A stretch of 64,000 nucleotides of DNA from Heterostelium multicystogenum. Its lineage: Eukaryota > Evosea > Eumycetozoa > Acytosteliales > Acytosteliaceae. Both the position numbers and the translations under genes were made by a program. The stretch is taken from positions 1-64,000 of the forward strand of contig RCNN01000124.1 of NCBI GenBank assembly GCA_003667245.1, read 5' to 3'. A model generated the notes under the pieces. That model searched no databases. It saw nothing but the letters and a program-made list of their open reading frames with translations, and was not told the origin of the DNA. Positions 1 to 11,313 of the stretch are shown piece after piece; positions within the stretch are counted from its first letter, which is position 1, and the number at the start of each line of letters is the position of its first letter.

Positions 1-1100
1 CCATCTATGCCATTTCATAACTACATTCACCTCGCTTAACAAGATGCTTAGAATTCTCGGATCTGGAGCTATGTGTATTGGTAGAGCTGTTTAAACAAAT
101 GCTTGATAATCGTTAAAAGATGCTGTTGGTCAAGATCCCATCTTCTGTAGAATCGGAAGCATCTTGGTCATTGATACAGTACAAAGAACATTAAAGAACG
201 CTATAAATTAAATTAATTTTAATTAATACTCTGCTTTCTACGGAGTGCTTATTGATATCCATTAATAAACTCTGCACCGACTAAATATACCTATATTTTT
301 GTCATGAACATGGAATATAGCTTTAATATTATCATGCATTCAAATCGAGGTCTAATGTCTAACTTGTTCCTTTACTTTGTGTACCATTATTACTCGTATC
401 TTATGGTAATCTGTAGTTAAACTCTGAGAAGTAGGGCAAGCTTCAATATGCCATATAGAAGCGTTTGTCTTGGTTTACGCTCCAGATTTGAATTCATAAT
501 ATCAAATATATGTTCACTTATCTTGTCGGTGATGAGAGTGACACAGTCACTTTGACTTACAAAGAGATTATCTATGAGTCTCTCGCATTGAACTGGTTTG
601 TGTGCAAGTCTGCCAAAGTAAATTATAAACATAATAACTACTACTTCTCTCTTGTAAAACAACAAATTAATAAACTCTATACTATCACTTCTTCGATGTT
701 CACCTTACCTAGTCGTTTATCATAGTAGTTGTAGTAATCAACATAAAATGCTTTGATACTTTGTCAAAGTGTTGATACTACGATAAATAATACTCATTAT
801 AAAAATTTTAAAAACTATGTAGCTGATGTGTGAAAAATAAAAAATGAAATTTGAAACAAACATGTGAAATTGGGAATATGGGGTGAAGTGCTTGTTGATC
901 TAAAATATTAAGATTAACACAAGATTGATCTGGTGATCTACAAAACAGTATGTGAGTGGGTGTATGAAAAGATAAGAAAATTGATGGACTCTCTTATCCA
1001 CCATGAACATCAAGTTCGGCAAAATTTGATGTTCATGTAGTTTCCCGGTGCCAACCACGCGGAGGTGGAGTCCGACTGGAATCACAGTGGCTTAAACACC
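1..1100 (-). repeat. Dispersed 5'-module repeat, copy A
   Basis: This is the first of four related segments in the left 15 kb. Shared landmarks are the stretch around 40-170 (AGAATTCTCGGATCTGGAG, then the CTTCTGTAGAAT block), the block around 240-360 ending in AGGTCTAATGTCTAACTTG, and the TTAGTCGTTTATC block near 710. Read on the minus strand, the left end matches the first coding exon of the AAA-ATPase-like family seen in copies B and C, followed by a GTGAAT splice donor near 35. The rest would be promoter and upstream sequence. Copy A lacks the start-codon segment present in B and C, so its exon is damaged, and its gene would continue off the left edge. Short reading frames inside it are not supported as genes. 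Confidence 0.7.
969..1098. other. Conserved foldable element, copy A
   Basis: A stretch of about 130 bases is nearly identical to 6384-6510, while flanking repeat sequence is visibly more diverged. It contains a 10-base-pair hairpin (ATGAACATCA with TGATGTTCAT). It also has an enclosing helix in which GGACT and CCACC on the left pair with the contiguous GGTGGAGTCC on the right. It could be a structured RNA or the end of a mobile element. No known RNA family is recognised. Confidence 0.4.
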
Positions 1101-1285
1101 TAACCTCCAAAGACCAAAGAGCATCTTTGTGAGTGTGTAACAATAAGAATCCACCATAACAATAGAATTTGATTCATTGATTAACTATTATAAAGTTAAA
1201 TTTTGTAAAGAAAGTGAAACTTAAATTGTTAATTTTACAAGATTCCTAACAAAATATCTAATTAGGTGATGCACACAAAGAATAA

Positions 1286-2268
1286 TTAAAAGCCGATCTT
1301 TTCAACTTTATTGATCAATATTTGGTTTTGGAGGTGCATTTGAGTGTTTTGACCTCGAATGTCTACACAAGAAGATCTTTTGCACTGATTTCTCTTTGCA
1401 GCCAAAGTAGGTTCTGACCAGCCAAGGCAATAACATCCTTCACATCCAACGAGAAACTCTTCTGTGTGCTGTTGATTTATAATCATTGGAACAGGGGGGT
1501 ATATTGGTTGTTGTAAATAGGTTGGAATTGTTGATTTTGATTTTGAGTTTGGATGAAATATTGCTGTTCATTTTGCGCATTGGGTTGTTGGAATGGTTGT
1601 TGAAATTTGTATCTGTTGTAGTTGTTGAAGCTGCATCTGATGCTGTGGTTGTGATTGTTCTTGTTGTTGCTGCTGCTGTGGAGTAGGAGGGTCATAAGCC
1701 AATTGTGGGGGTGTATTACCAGTTCCCAGATCAAAAGAAGGAGTTGTAACTATTAAGTCCAAGAATCATCTACTGTCTGAAGAGATTCAATTGAAGTTGT
1801 TGTTGTTGTTGTTGTTGTTGGCGTTGTTGATGTTGGAATATTAACATTATTTGATGGTGAATGATTCAAATTGGAAATAAAGGGTAGAAGGCTCTGGGCG
1901 GCAAGGAAATCACCGCCCTTGGTCACATATAAAACCTGTTGGTAGAGATCTGGGGAAATATTTTGTAGTTTACTTAAAATAGAGTCTTAGGTCAAAAAAA
2001 ATAAGATGAATGTTAGTATTGAATTTACATTGCTTGCAAATTGTTTTATATTTACAAGCTGTTTCAGGTTGCAACCGTACTCTTAGAGATGTTTTTGAAA
2101 TTAAAAATGAGAAAGAAAATAATAAAAATAATTATTAGTATTTAATAGACATTTCTAGGATTTTTGTTTTTTAAACTTACAAGTATTAAATTCAGTTCTA
2201 AAATTTTGAAAATTATCATAAATTGTGCTACCAGATTTAGACTGGTCTTTGAATGATTCCCTTGACAT
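1286..2268 (-). CDS. Gln/Thr-rich hypothetical protein, frame-broken
   Basis: I do not recognise this gene. A possible start is at 2268 (MSRESFKDQSKSG). A GT-AG intron at 1986-2180 joins exon 1 to a second exon in phase. The product begins with a helical region (YSILSKLQNISPDLY), then a Thr run (near 1800-1825), a Gln-rich region (near 1560-1690) and a Cys-containing tail with GCEGCYCLGW. Three single-base frame changes are needed, near 1752-1760, near 1610 and in the C run at 1493-1498. Each side of each break continues the same composition, so one damaged or mis-sequenced gene is more likely than several. More coding sequence may lie upstream to about 2410 (WNNDQVQDWLDYL). The function is unknown. 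Confidence 0.45.
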
Positions 2269-2875
2269 TGTAGACAATAAGAAACCAGAGTATTGATAGA
2301 AATGGCACAACGTCATCTTTATGGACACCTTGTTTTATCAAGTAATCAAGCCAATCCTGGACTTGGTCATTGTTCCATTTCTCTCGGAGAACTATTTTTG
2401 AAAGACATATTTTAACTAGTCAAATTAGATAATGCGTCTAAAACAACTTGTAAATTAATGATAGGTTTCCAATTTGAATGAAGAAAACTAACATACGTAT
2501 TAAATTTGGGAAATCTTCAATCTTCTCAATGATTACAAAGTAAATATCGAATGGTGTAATTTGTTCAAGCAAGATAATAATATTTTTAAAAAGTAATATA
2601 TAATAAAAGTAATAATTATAAATAAGTAATAAAAGAAAAATTCTCATCATTTATTCAAGTCATTAGGATATATTCATTGTATTTTTATTAGCATTGGTAT
2701 TGGTATTGGTATTGGCATTGGCATTTTATATGTCTCTTTTATTTTCTATTAATACTTATATAATTTCAATCATCATTCTTTCTGGATTGAAGTATGCAAT
2801 GCAAATCTTGAGTCAAAATAATCCATTACATCTTCCATTCTATAACTGATAAACTCTATTTAAATTCAATTTAGT
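2269..2875. other. Spacer with ATTGGT hexamer repeat
   Basis: This is AT-rich sequence with no supported gene apart from the possible upstream exon near 2240-2410. A short tandem hexamer array (ATTGGT drifting to ATTGGC) lies at about 2692-2725. Confidence 0.5.
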
Positions 2876-4140
2876 CTAACAATTATGTGATTTTGCTGTC
2901 AATTCTAAATTATATCTTTTAATGAATAGTATTTTATCTTCTTCTTCGTCAATTTGAATATATTTAGATTTCAATTGCTCATACTTGGTTTTAATGATTT
3001 CATTCTCGTTGATATATTGATCAAAGTAGTTCTTAGTTTGATGCAACTCTTCTTGAGCTAGGCTTAGTTCATTTTTTAATCTCGACATCTCTGATCTGTC
3101 GATATTGCGCTTGGAGTGGAACCGTTGATCATCTTCAGCTCTTTTTCGATGAATTTCCAATTGTTTCCAAATCTCTTCAGATTTTAGCTGCCACTTCATA
3201 GACTCTATAGCTTGTATGGCCATTTCAATACCTACACCATACTTCAATGTCGAGTATTCGCCCATTATTGGATCTTTTTGATCACGCTCAAGCTTTTAGG
3301 CAGATGCATTACAGAACAACGTGATTATCTTATCTCCCATGATATCGAGAAATTCTTTTCACGACAATTCTTACTCATTCTCTTTAAGAGTTGAGGATTG
3401 GATATCAATGTCTCTAAAGAATATGAATACTGATCTATTTCCTGTTGACGATGAAGCAATTTGGTTTTATCCAATAATATTCCTTCATCCATTGATACCA
3501 ACTCACTTTATCCACCCACTTTTGCTACTATGGGAACCACTCCAGCTGCCATAGCCTCATGGAAGAGCATTGAAATACCTTCCATCTTGCTGGGAAGGAA
3601 AATAATATCGGATGCAGATATTAATTTAGGCATATCATATAATGGTACATTCCAAGCATTTTGACATGGTCTGACATTCCATTACGATTAACAAACTCCT
3701 CCATTTGCTCTCTGAAGGGTCCGTCTCCACACAGCAGTGCAGTAAATGTAAGATTCTTGAGAATCATTTCTTTAAATACTTCAACTACTATCATCGGCTG
3801 TTTCTGCTCAGTTAATCGAGAAGCAAAAAGTATAACCACTTGTCCTGGAGAAATAGAGTATCTGGATCGAACAGAGGATCTCTCAACCAGATTCATTGCA
3901 AATTCATTCGTTTCAACATTTAAATATGCTACATCAATATTGTTCTTTAATCTTTCAGTAAACCTAATATATTCTTTTTTTATGTTGTGATCAACTATAA
4001 CTGCTTTATTGAAACCTAAAAAAACTGTTGACCTAATGACATATCTATCCATTAATGAGGAGACTAATCCAAATCATGTGTATCCAAATCTGTATTAAAT
4101 CCTCCATAAAATAATTGATAAACTGTAACAAAATTGAATT
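2876..4140 (-). pseudogene. Family 4 glycosyltransferase, broken
   Basis: This is the C-terminal Rossmann half of a GT4 glycosyltransferase (Glycos_transf_1 fold), an enzyme class that transfers sugars from nucleotide-sugars. Visible family motifs in order are the linker region KAVIVDHNIKKEYI, the domain start GQVVILFASRLTEQKQP, then LLCGDGPF, and the donor-binding segment IFLPSKMEGISMLFHEAMAAG with its E-x7-E spacing. A charged coiled-coil-like tail follows to 2876. Reading through requires frame changes near 4065, 3653 and 3325, and passes in-frame TAA codons after VAKVGG (near 3510) and in NASA-stop-KLERD (near 3297). The N-terminal half of the enzyme is not visible. At least two stops plus truncation favour a pseudogene, though some shifts could be sequence error. 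Confidence 0.65.
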
Positions 4141-4379
4141 GAGTTGAGTTCCACCACTTATCAGTTCTGTTTGTTGTCTAATTCTAAACTTGAAAACTAA
4201 GAATCATCATCCACCAAACTAATTGCAATTGAGAGCAAAAACTAATCAATGAGTCCACCTGAATCCTGAATTAAGATCTCTGACCTGAGCGTGTTGAAGC
4301 ATAAAGAGCCAAGAGCTGAATGATGATCAATCTTGTCAATCCAACAGCAACTATAACTTAACTAGTCATTTCGGAGCTT

Positions 4380-5501
4380 GGATACTTCTTTTTGAGTGAA
4401 AGTACGTAGCCAACCTCTTGTTGAATTACATTGTGAAGACATCCATCTACAGTCCTTCCATATCGATGATCTGTGAGCGAGAGTTTGAGTTTGAGTAGAA
4501 CTGCCTCTTCCTCCTCAATCGATGCTGATGTTCGGCATATATCATCCCATACGATTGAAGATCCTTACAACATTTCGATCATGATATTTTTGAACTCGAA
4601 GTGTACAAGATGTTCTCATCGTGATGAACGACATTGTTGTATGACAGTTGGCTGAGATGTTGTCCAAGAATTATATCACAGAGTGGATTATTGTCGTCCT
4701 TGATGAATTGTAAGATTGCTGATCTGAGCTCCCTAGTGTCGAATAACTTCCAGTTTAAGAGTCTTTTGACCGAGGAGAGCCTAACAGATTTGGAATGAAA
4801 AGGTGCGTTCCTTTGTCGAAGAATGTCACTGCACCAGTGTAGTACATGAGAGAGACCAAAGCATTGCGATCTTCACCTCAGACCCATTTGTTGAATCTGT
4901 GTGAGGTGAACCTTCCCATTGGTCCTCCATCGCATTTGATTTTGTTCGAGATGGAGTGCCTCGTTGAAAACCGAGCGACCAAGATGATGTTTAGTGACCA
5001 AGTCGAGTGTGGATTGAGCTGATAGAATGTTGGGATCTGATATCTCCTGGAGATGTCCCATGGTATCTTAAGAAACCTTTGCTGAGTTGTAGAGAGTAAC
5101 TGGTTGCTCCTTGCTGAACATATAATCATTGATTTCACTTTTCAAGTGATCGAGAATAGATGACTTTGTGATCCTTGAAGTGGTGGAACGATGAGATCGA
5201 CTCCAGCCCTGACAAGAGTGTCTGTGAAGCCATAGATCGACGAGTACTTTGGTTCAAGAGTCAAGTGGGCTGTGATGTTGAATCCAGATGTGAGTAGAAA
5301 ATTAAAAAAAAAGAACAAAAAATTCCACAAAACCAATGCATACATTCATCTAGCTGAACAAGATGGATTAGAATTCTCGGATTTGGAGTTGTGTTGTATT
5401 GGTGGAGCTGTTGAAAAAGTGGTTGAAGATCGTTGAAAGATGATGTTGGTCAAGATCCCATCTTCTGTAGAATAGGAAGCATCTTGAGAAGATTCTGCCA
5501 T
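4380..5501 (-). pseudogene. AAA-ATPase-like / PD-(D/E)XK family remnant
   Basis: Exon 1, from the ATG at 5501 (MAESSQDASYSTEDG), is shared with repeat copy C and ends near the GTGAAT-type donor position. The following sequence contains YGFTDTLVRAGVDLIVPPL, then ALVSLMYYTGAVTFF followed by HLFIPNLLG. That order resembles the C-terminal half of proteins with the AAA-ATPase_like domain (PF09820 type), where a GFTEeEv block precedes a YTGyLT and iPN block. The ATPase part with Walker A is absent here, and several stops and frame changes occur. I read it as a deleted family member. The family assignment rests on motif order only. Confidence 0.5.
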
Positions 5502-6510
5502 AGTTACTCTTATACAAGAATAATAAGAAACGCTATAATTAATTTAATTTATTTAATACTCTACTTTCTACGTTATGATTGATTGATATAATCATTTGAT
5601 GACATACTTGAAGTGGAGTGCTTATTGAAATCCATTAACAACTCTACACCTTTTAACATACCAATATTATGTTATGAACATTGATTTAAAATCATCACGC
5701 ATTCAAATCCGAGTCTAATGTCTCACTTGTTCCTTACTTGTCTATAATTATTACTAAGTCTATTATGGCGATAAATTTATACTCTGACAAGTTTGCAAGC
5801 TCTTGGTGATACTCCAGACTTGAATTCATAATATCAAATCTATGTTCATTTATTTTGTCCGTGATGAACGTTACATAGTCCCTTTGACTTACAAGTATAC
5901 ACAAGTCAAACTATGAGTCTCTTGCACTCTCGTGTTGAACTGACTTTAAAGGTTACATCAATAACCAAATTAACTCTTATTACTATACTTCTTCGATGTT
6001 CAGCTTACTTAGTCGTTTATCAGGTTGTAGTAATTAATCACAAATGCTTAGATACTTTATCAAACGTTGATACTACGATAAATATACTAAGTTGAGTGAG
6101 TTGTTATTGGGAATATTATTACATTATAAATAATTGAATCTACACAAGTATTGCTATAACCAAGTAATAACTGATTATATTTATATCACTTGATAATAGC
6201 AATCTTGTTCAAAAAACAAGTTGACTGTGAAGTGGGGTGTGTGAAAAAGTGAAAAATGAATTTTGAAACAAACAAGTGAAGTTGGAATGTGGGGTGAAGT
6301 GTTTGTTGATCTAAAAATACAAAGATATAATACAAGATTTATCTAGTGATCTTTTAAAACAGTGTGTGAGTGGGTGATGCAAAGATAAGAAAATTGATGG
6401 ACTCTCTTAGCCACCATGAACATCAAGTTCGGCAAAATTTGATGTTCATGGAGTTTCCCGGTGCCTACCACGCGGAGGTGGAGTCCGACTGGCACCACAG
6501 TGGCTTACAC
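5335..6510 (-). repeat. Dispersed 5'-module repeat, copy B
   Basis: This is the best-preserved full copy. It matches copy A over its length and copy C from about 5340 to 6220. It contains the ATG of the family's exon 1 (5501), an AT-rich promoter-like zone, the TGATGACATACTTGAAGTGG block near 5600 and the foldable element at its right end. All copies face the same way. Confidence 0.75.
6384..6510. other. Conserved foldable element, copy B
   Basis: It has the same hairpin and enclosing helix as 969-1098. In this copy GGTGCC (about 6459) and GGCACC (about 6490) could also pair, and GCCAC with GTGGC at the borders. The GGTGCC partner is altered in copy A, so that extra pairing is not conserved. 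Confidence 0.4.
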
Positions 6511-6572
6511 ACTCGAGCCTATATTCATAAAGATTAATTAATATTTATATACTATAGATTTGTAATTTAAAT

Positions 6573-7602
6573 TTATAATACTCTTGATGAAATGGTGTCT
6601 TGGACAAATCTATTGTTGATGGTTGGTACATCTAATATTCTTTTGTTGACTCTTGGCAAAGCAGTTTCTAATCTATTCATAGGTAAACTAGGAATAGGTT
6701 TCTTGCCCTATACAAATAACAGATATATTAATTAACAATTTAGAATTATTGTAAAACTGGCAATTACCCTTGATGATATGGTGTCTTGGACAAATCTGTT
6801 TTTGATGCTTGGTACACCTAACGTTCTTTTGGTCACTCTTTCCAGTGGCTTCTTTTCTTGATCCACAGATTTAATCCTAGGTTGTTTCTTGGACTTTTAA
6901 ACTTCCAATTAATATTATTTAAGTATTGTATTATACTATACATACGCCAGATGAAATTGTATGATTTATCAATCTGTTGTTGATGATTGGTACCTCTAAC
7001 CTTCTTTTAGTCACTCTTTCCAGAGGATTATTTTCTTGATCCAAATCTTCACTTGGAATCTGTTCCTTGGCCTGTATTTATTTAATTAATACATAATTAT
7101 TGATATTAATAGTCTACATACGTTTGATGAAACTGTAGGATTCATATATCTTTTGTAGATGGTTTGAAAAAGCTAACTCTCTATGGGCAACTCTTTCCAG
7201 AGGTTTATTTCCTTGATCCAAACCTTTTTTTGGAATCTTTTTGGCCTTTAAATATTGATTAATAATTTAAATTAATAATTAACTAGGATTTTCACTTAAC
7301 ATACCAGTTGGATTTATATAATGTTCCATAATGTTTGGAACAGATATCTTTCTTCTAATGACATTTGTCAACTTGACTGGAGCAATTGGTTTACTATTTT
7401 TACCAATCTTTGCCTTCGAAGATTCTGTTGGCATCATGAAATGTCTATATTGTTGTTGAAGTGGCTGTTGTTGTGTTTGATTCACTTTGGTTACAAGTGA
7501 AAAATCTACATTCTCTAATTTAATAATACTAGCGTTGTGTCTTGACTCCTGGAGAGCCATGCTCTTACTATAATATTTGTGTATATTTAAATAATTATTC
7601 AT
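6573..7602 (-). CDS. Protein of tandemly duplicated 126-base exons
   Basis: The family is not recognised. There are five exons: 7602-7305, 7245-7122, 7071-6946, 6893-6768 and 6707-6573. Exons 3 and 4 are exactly 126 bases and begin and end in phase 0. Exon 2 is 124 bases and exon 5 is 135 with its stop. Each encodes one copy of a roughly 42-residue unit with the pattern PLERVTKRxLxVPxIxNRxxxxTISS. Exon 1 ends with a related unit (VIRRKISVPNIMEHYINPT) after a Gln-rich stretch. Exon 2 changes frame in its T run near 7170, and the exon 1/2 phase does not match cleanly, so one or two small indels are present. The basic, repetitive sequence suggests a binding scaffold, but the function is unknown. 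Confidence 0.65.
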
Positions 7603-8176
7603 ATTTGATATTCTGGTAAAAATGATTGATAATTAAATCTGTAAATAATGATAAATCTAAAATTAATTAATTAACTGTAGATAATAAAAGATATTATTAA
7701 ATAATTTGTTTAATTCTATCTTAAAACTAAAATGAGTTTAGTTTAGAGTTTATATATCAAAGCAGCTTGTAATTTTTAATTCAAATTCAAATTCAAATTG
7801 GATAACCGTTATAATATTTAAACATCAAGTATATTTTATCATGATAAATTTGTGGAATTCGGTAACAGTTTTAGCATTGTTTTATTTGCAACATATTCCA
7901 ATCTGAGAACATTGGTATTTTATTAAAATGAAAAACATACAAATTTTTATTAAAATATATATTTCTATGCACATAACCAATTATCATCACAATCAGCAGT
8001 TGATATGATCATTGTGAAATGGAAAGAGAAATACCTATAGTCTATTGGTGTTGATAGCTGAATATCAATAGACCTGTCTATGTATTTTGTATGATGCTAA
8101 AAACCTTTCTGTGGAGGAAGACTAAATGATATTTGGGAGAGATATCAACTTTGAATTTTAAATATTGTGTAGTTGT
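7603..8176. other. AT-rich spacer
   Basis: No coding or RNA feature is supported. A short AAATTC-like tandem stretch lies near 7778-7797. Confidence 0.4.
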
Positions 8177-8293
8177 TCACAAAATGAAAATAGTGAGATT
8201 TACTGTGATTCCACGATGCGACTCAATTGAGACTTCCATGCTTGTGTCGAAAATGAATGTTATTGATATTTATGGAAAATTTATTTTCATCAT
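8177..8293 (-). pseudogene. Relic of a short secreted peptide gene
   Basis: It starts MMKINFP, then has an in-frame TAA, then ISITFIFDTSMEVSIES, closely matching residues 5-30 of the reading frame at 11532-11314 (MMKIIFLLISITFI, then MEVSIDTS). The stop sits inside the presumed signal peptide, so this copy is probably dead. Confidence 0.5.
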
Positions 8294-8696
8294 GAATCAT
8301 ATCTTTAGTTAAATTATAGTTACTTAAAAATCTTTATGAGTATCATTAAAGCCTGATCACCAAGTTGATTGCTCTGATAAAACATAATGACATATTGATT
8401 GTGAACTGACTCGAATTGCTTTCGATTTGCCTAAGAAATAGACTTCCAGTTTATTGAATTTGACCAATTGTGAATCCATTCAATATAGTCTACAAACGAT
8501 CTTACCAGAGAGAGAGAATAGATAATCAATTGATGGAGTCCAGCCAGTGAACTTTTAAATACCTGATGCCAGTTCTTGATTAAGTAAACAATTATGATAT
8601 GTTTAGTGGTCTCAAGAAGACATTTTTGTAGTGAAACTAATGTTGGATAGGATCCAAAGTGCAACCTGCAATACATAATTTGTAAGGGACAGGGAA
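8294..8696. other. Unassigned sequence beside repeat copy D
   Basis: A minus-strand frame (8805-8431) runs through this stretch, but its first third lies in repeat copy D and the remainder has no recognisable domain. I do not call it a gene. The switch from repeat to unrelated sequence is sharp at about 8697. Confidence 0.4.
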
Positions 8697-9058
8697 ACTC
8701 TCTACTTTCTACGTGATGATTGATTGAGATCATCATTTGATGACATACTTGAAGTGGGGGCTTATTGATATCCATTAACAAACTCTGCATAGCTAAACAT
8801 ACCAATATTTTGTCATGAACATTTAATCTAGCTTTAATAAATCATCGTGCCTTCCAATCAAGGTCTAATGTCTAATTGTTTCTTTACTTGCAATAATCAA
8901 TCACAAATACTTATATACTTAGTAAAACTATTGATACAACGGTAAATATACTAATTATAACAAATTTTACAATGTAGATAAAGCTGCTGTTAGATTAAAT
9001 GAAATTAAAAATAATAGGATCAACACATATATTGCTAAAACTTGTATTTTCTGGCAAT
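8697..9058 (-). repeat. Dispersed 5'-module repeat, copy D (partial)
   Basis: It carries only the middle of the module: the block from TCTACTTTCTACG through TGATGACATACTTGAAGTGG and AGGTCTAATGTCTAA, then the CAATCACAAAT block and the TCAACACATATATTGCTA block. Exon 1 and the foldable element are missing. Its right border runs straight into the pirin remnant. Confidence 0.6.
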
Positions 9059-9059
9059 A

Positions 9060-9600
9060 ACCTTGACTTTGTTTCCATTTTCTTCATTTTATCCTTTTAC
9101 CCAGAGTTGGAAGACATTAATCAAACCATTCTCTTGCTATGTTATCTCAGAATGGACAATACTTCGACCAGAAGTCATCCATTGTACACTACCTGATGTA
9201 AAAAGTCCACGGTTACCTATATTATCCTTATGTCTGAATGAACCTTCAATCATATAAGTTACAGTTTCAAAACCAAGATGTGGATCTATATTTTTATAAA
9301 ATCATTGAATTAGAATGAATCCAATCTGACAGTTTTAATAACTACTTACTCTCTGGGTAACCAGCTATATAATCATTTGGATTATCATTTTTAAATTCAT
9401 CCAACAATAAGAATGGATCTCTAAAAACAAAAGTTTACAACATTAGGATTTTGTTGTTTTCTATTTTGATTATCATTCATCTTGACACTTACAATGTTGG
9501 GATACCTTCACCAATGATTCACTTTAATTTAACAACAGCACCATCTGATGTCGCAACACCATTTGGAATTCTACATACAACTCTTGAAACTGATATATTA
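9060..9600 (-). pseudogene. Pirin, truncated pseudogene
   Basis: Pirins are iron-binding cupin proteins. Signature blocks are plain: DPFLLLDEF, then HLGFETVTYMIEGSF (iron-ligand region), GNRGLFTSGSVQWMTSGR and IVHSE. Two introns are preserved. Exon 1 ends ACATT before GTAAGTG near 9494. Exon 2 is about 9340-9422. Exon 3 starts ATCCACATC near 9280. An in-frame TGA replaces a codon in VKLK-stop-IIGEG, at the place where the family has a basic run. A TAG follows HSEIT, and a further break occurs after FQLWV. The C-terminal half is gone where repeat copy D begins, so both point lesions and truncation support a pseudogene. Confidence 0.75.
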
Positions 9601-10375
9601 AAATAAAGAAGTAAAATGGGGAGTCACTTTTGGAGATGATCTTGATTGACCTTTTGAAATACAATCTCTTCTCAAAGATGTCAGGTGTTTGATATCTATC
9701 TGTGATAGCTAATTATCTAAACCAATTGGGATGATTCTTTTGTTTGATATACTATTTTGGACTTGTAATCAAATTAAAGGGTCTGATTGTAATGTAATGT
9801 CTCTAAACATGGTTGAACATTGTTTCTTTTCATAGTAGAGAGCAGTGGACACTTAAAAATGATATTGCCCAAATAAATAACTCTTGGTGGAGACTTTGAT
9901 ACTAGAAGTTTCATATTTCTCAATAATAATAGATACAGTCCTCTTTGTTTTATATGATTTGGCCACACCATCCAGAGTGAATGAATCTGTCTTTCAAAAT
10001 TAAACAAAACAATCTAAACTTCTTGTTGATAACAAATAGTAAGGGAAATGTAAGCTCTCGAAATGGATATTTATTTCTTTAACTCAAATAGTACATTTAC
10101 TATTTAAAACATGTGTATAAATTTTTAACTCATCTGGTCTACCTTCATTTTGGCAGGTTTTTTATCAATGTATTAGAGTTTGCATGGTAAAATTATTAAA
10201 TAGTGTGATTGGGCGGGGCAATACTATGATAGATTTCTGTTTGCTTCTCCCAGGAATATTTACATATGTATCATATTTATGAAACACTTTAGGTTCTAAT
10301 AATAATTAAAAATTAAATATTTAATTTTGAAAGTTTACTATAAAACTTTCATTGTTCATAATATATAAAATATTC
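9601..10375. other. Spacer, no supported gene
   Basis: A minus-strand frame at 10007-9774 has no family resemblance or clear exon structure that I can support. Confidence 0.4.
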
Positions 10376-10984
10376 ATGGATAATATATTCAATATTCATT
10401 TTGAAGACCAAGTTGAATTGTTCCCAAAAGAAGGGATTACATATTATATCCAACTCGTGAAGCCCATCATTAAGAGATTTGGAATGATTAGGAAGGGTAA
10501 GCTTAACTTTTATCCTTTAGTTCCTCCCGCTGTTACAGTAAACTTCAATGTTCATGGTGAAAATCTCTTTGTTCAAATCCCAGAAAATGTAACAGATATT
10601 TATGTTACTGAACCACCGGTATGTATAAAGTAAAAATAATTATTATTATATTTTCTAACTATCCCAATCAGGTTAACGTTTTCAAAAGTGACTCTGACTT
10701 ACATCCAATTAAGGTTTTCAAACAAGGGTGCACCATAGATATTATTGAAAAATCTTTGAATTTGTCAAGAGGAAATCTAAGACTAAGAATCCCACCACCA
10801 AATCCAGGACAAATTCAAAATCAAGCTAATCCTGATCCTCGTTTAGAAATAGTGAATTCACCTTATCCTGGTGGTGACTATACTCTAGTTGATTCAGAGA
10901 AAAAAGTAAGATAAACATAAAATGATTGATAGATCTTTACTAATATATTAACAGTCGTTTCTTGATAGTTTGATTGGATATTGA
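10376..10984 (+). CDS. Hypothetical 168-residue protein
   Basis: The family is not recognised. Three exons join cleanly in phase 0: 10376-10618, 10672-10905 and 10955-10984 (last exon SFLDSLIGY then TGA). The ATG at 10376 is preferred over an in-frame ATG at 10352 because it follows the TATA-like run directly and starts the well-behaved acidic segment DNIFNIHFEDQ. The product is a soluble-looking, Pro- and beta-rich protein without signal peptide or membrane segment. The intact frame makes it one of the few undamaged genes in this left region. Confidence 0.6.
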
Positions 10985-11313
10985 AAAAACTGATTAAATT
11001 CAGTCCAACTATGGCCTATATTTCAGGGGTAATTGCGGTAGATGCATATATTTTGTCCCTTATCCAATTCTTGAACAATAAATAAAATTAGTTAATTTAA
11101 CTATATTTTCTTTCTATTTTATAAATGTTTATAATTTTAAGTCTTTAATTTATTGACCAAGTAATGGAAGATAGCTTAAATCTTTTTTATGCACTAACTA
11201 CATTTTTTGTTAAAGTTCATTCTATAGTCATCTTCACTCATAGAGAAGTAAATAAAGTTATACTTTCATCGGTTGCATTAACATAATTTTCAAAGAACAT
11301 ATAAAATGGAAAA
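10985..11313. other. AT-rich spacer
   Basis: No gene is visible; this is the 3' flank between the preceding gene and the short peptide frame. Confidence 0.4.

Noticed and set aside
1797..1825. GTT tandem repeat as a possible telomere or CRISPR-like array
   Set aside because: It is the codon repeat of a poly-Thr tract on the minus strand in the hypothetical Gln/Thr-rich gene; there are no spacers.
6410..6440. Start codon in CCACCATGAACATC inside the foldable element as a peptide gene
   Set aside because: The frame stops after eight codons; the ATG is one arm of the hairpin.
8431..8805. 124-residue minus-strand frame
   Set aside because: Its N-terminal third is repeat copy D and the rest shows no recognisable domain, so it is more likely a chance frame across a junction.
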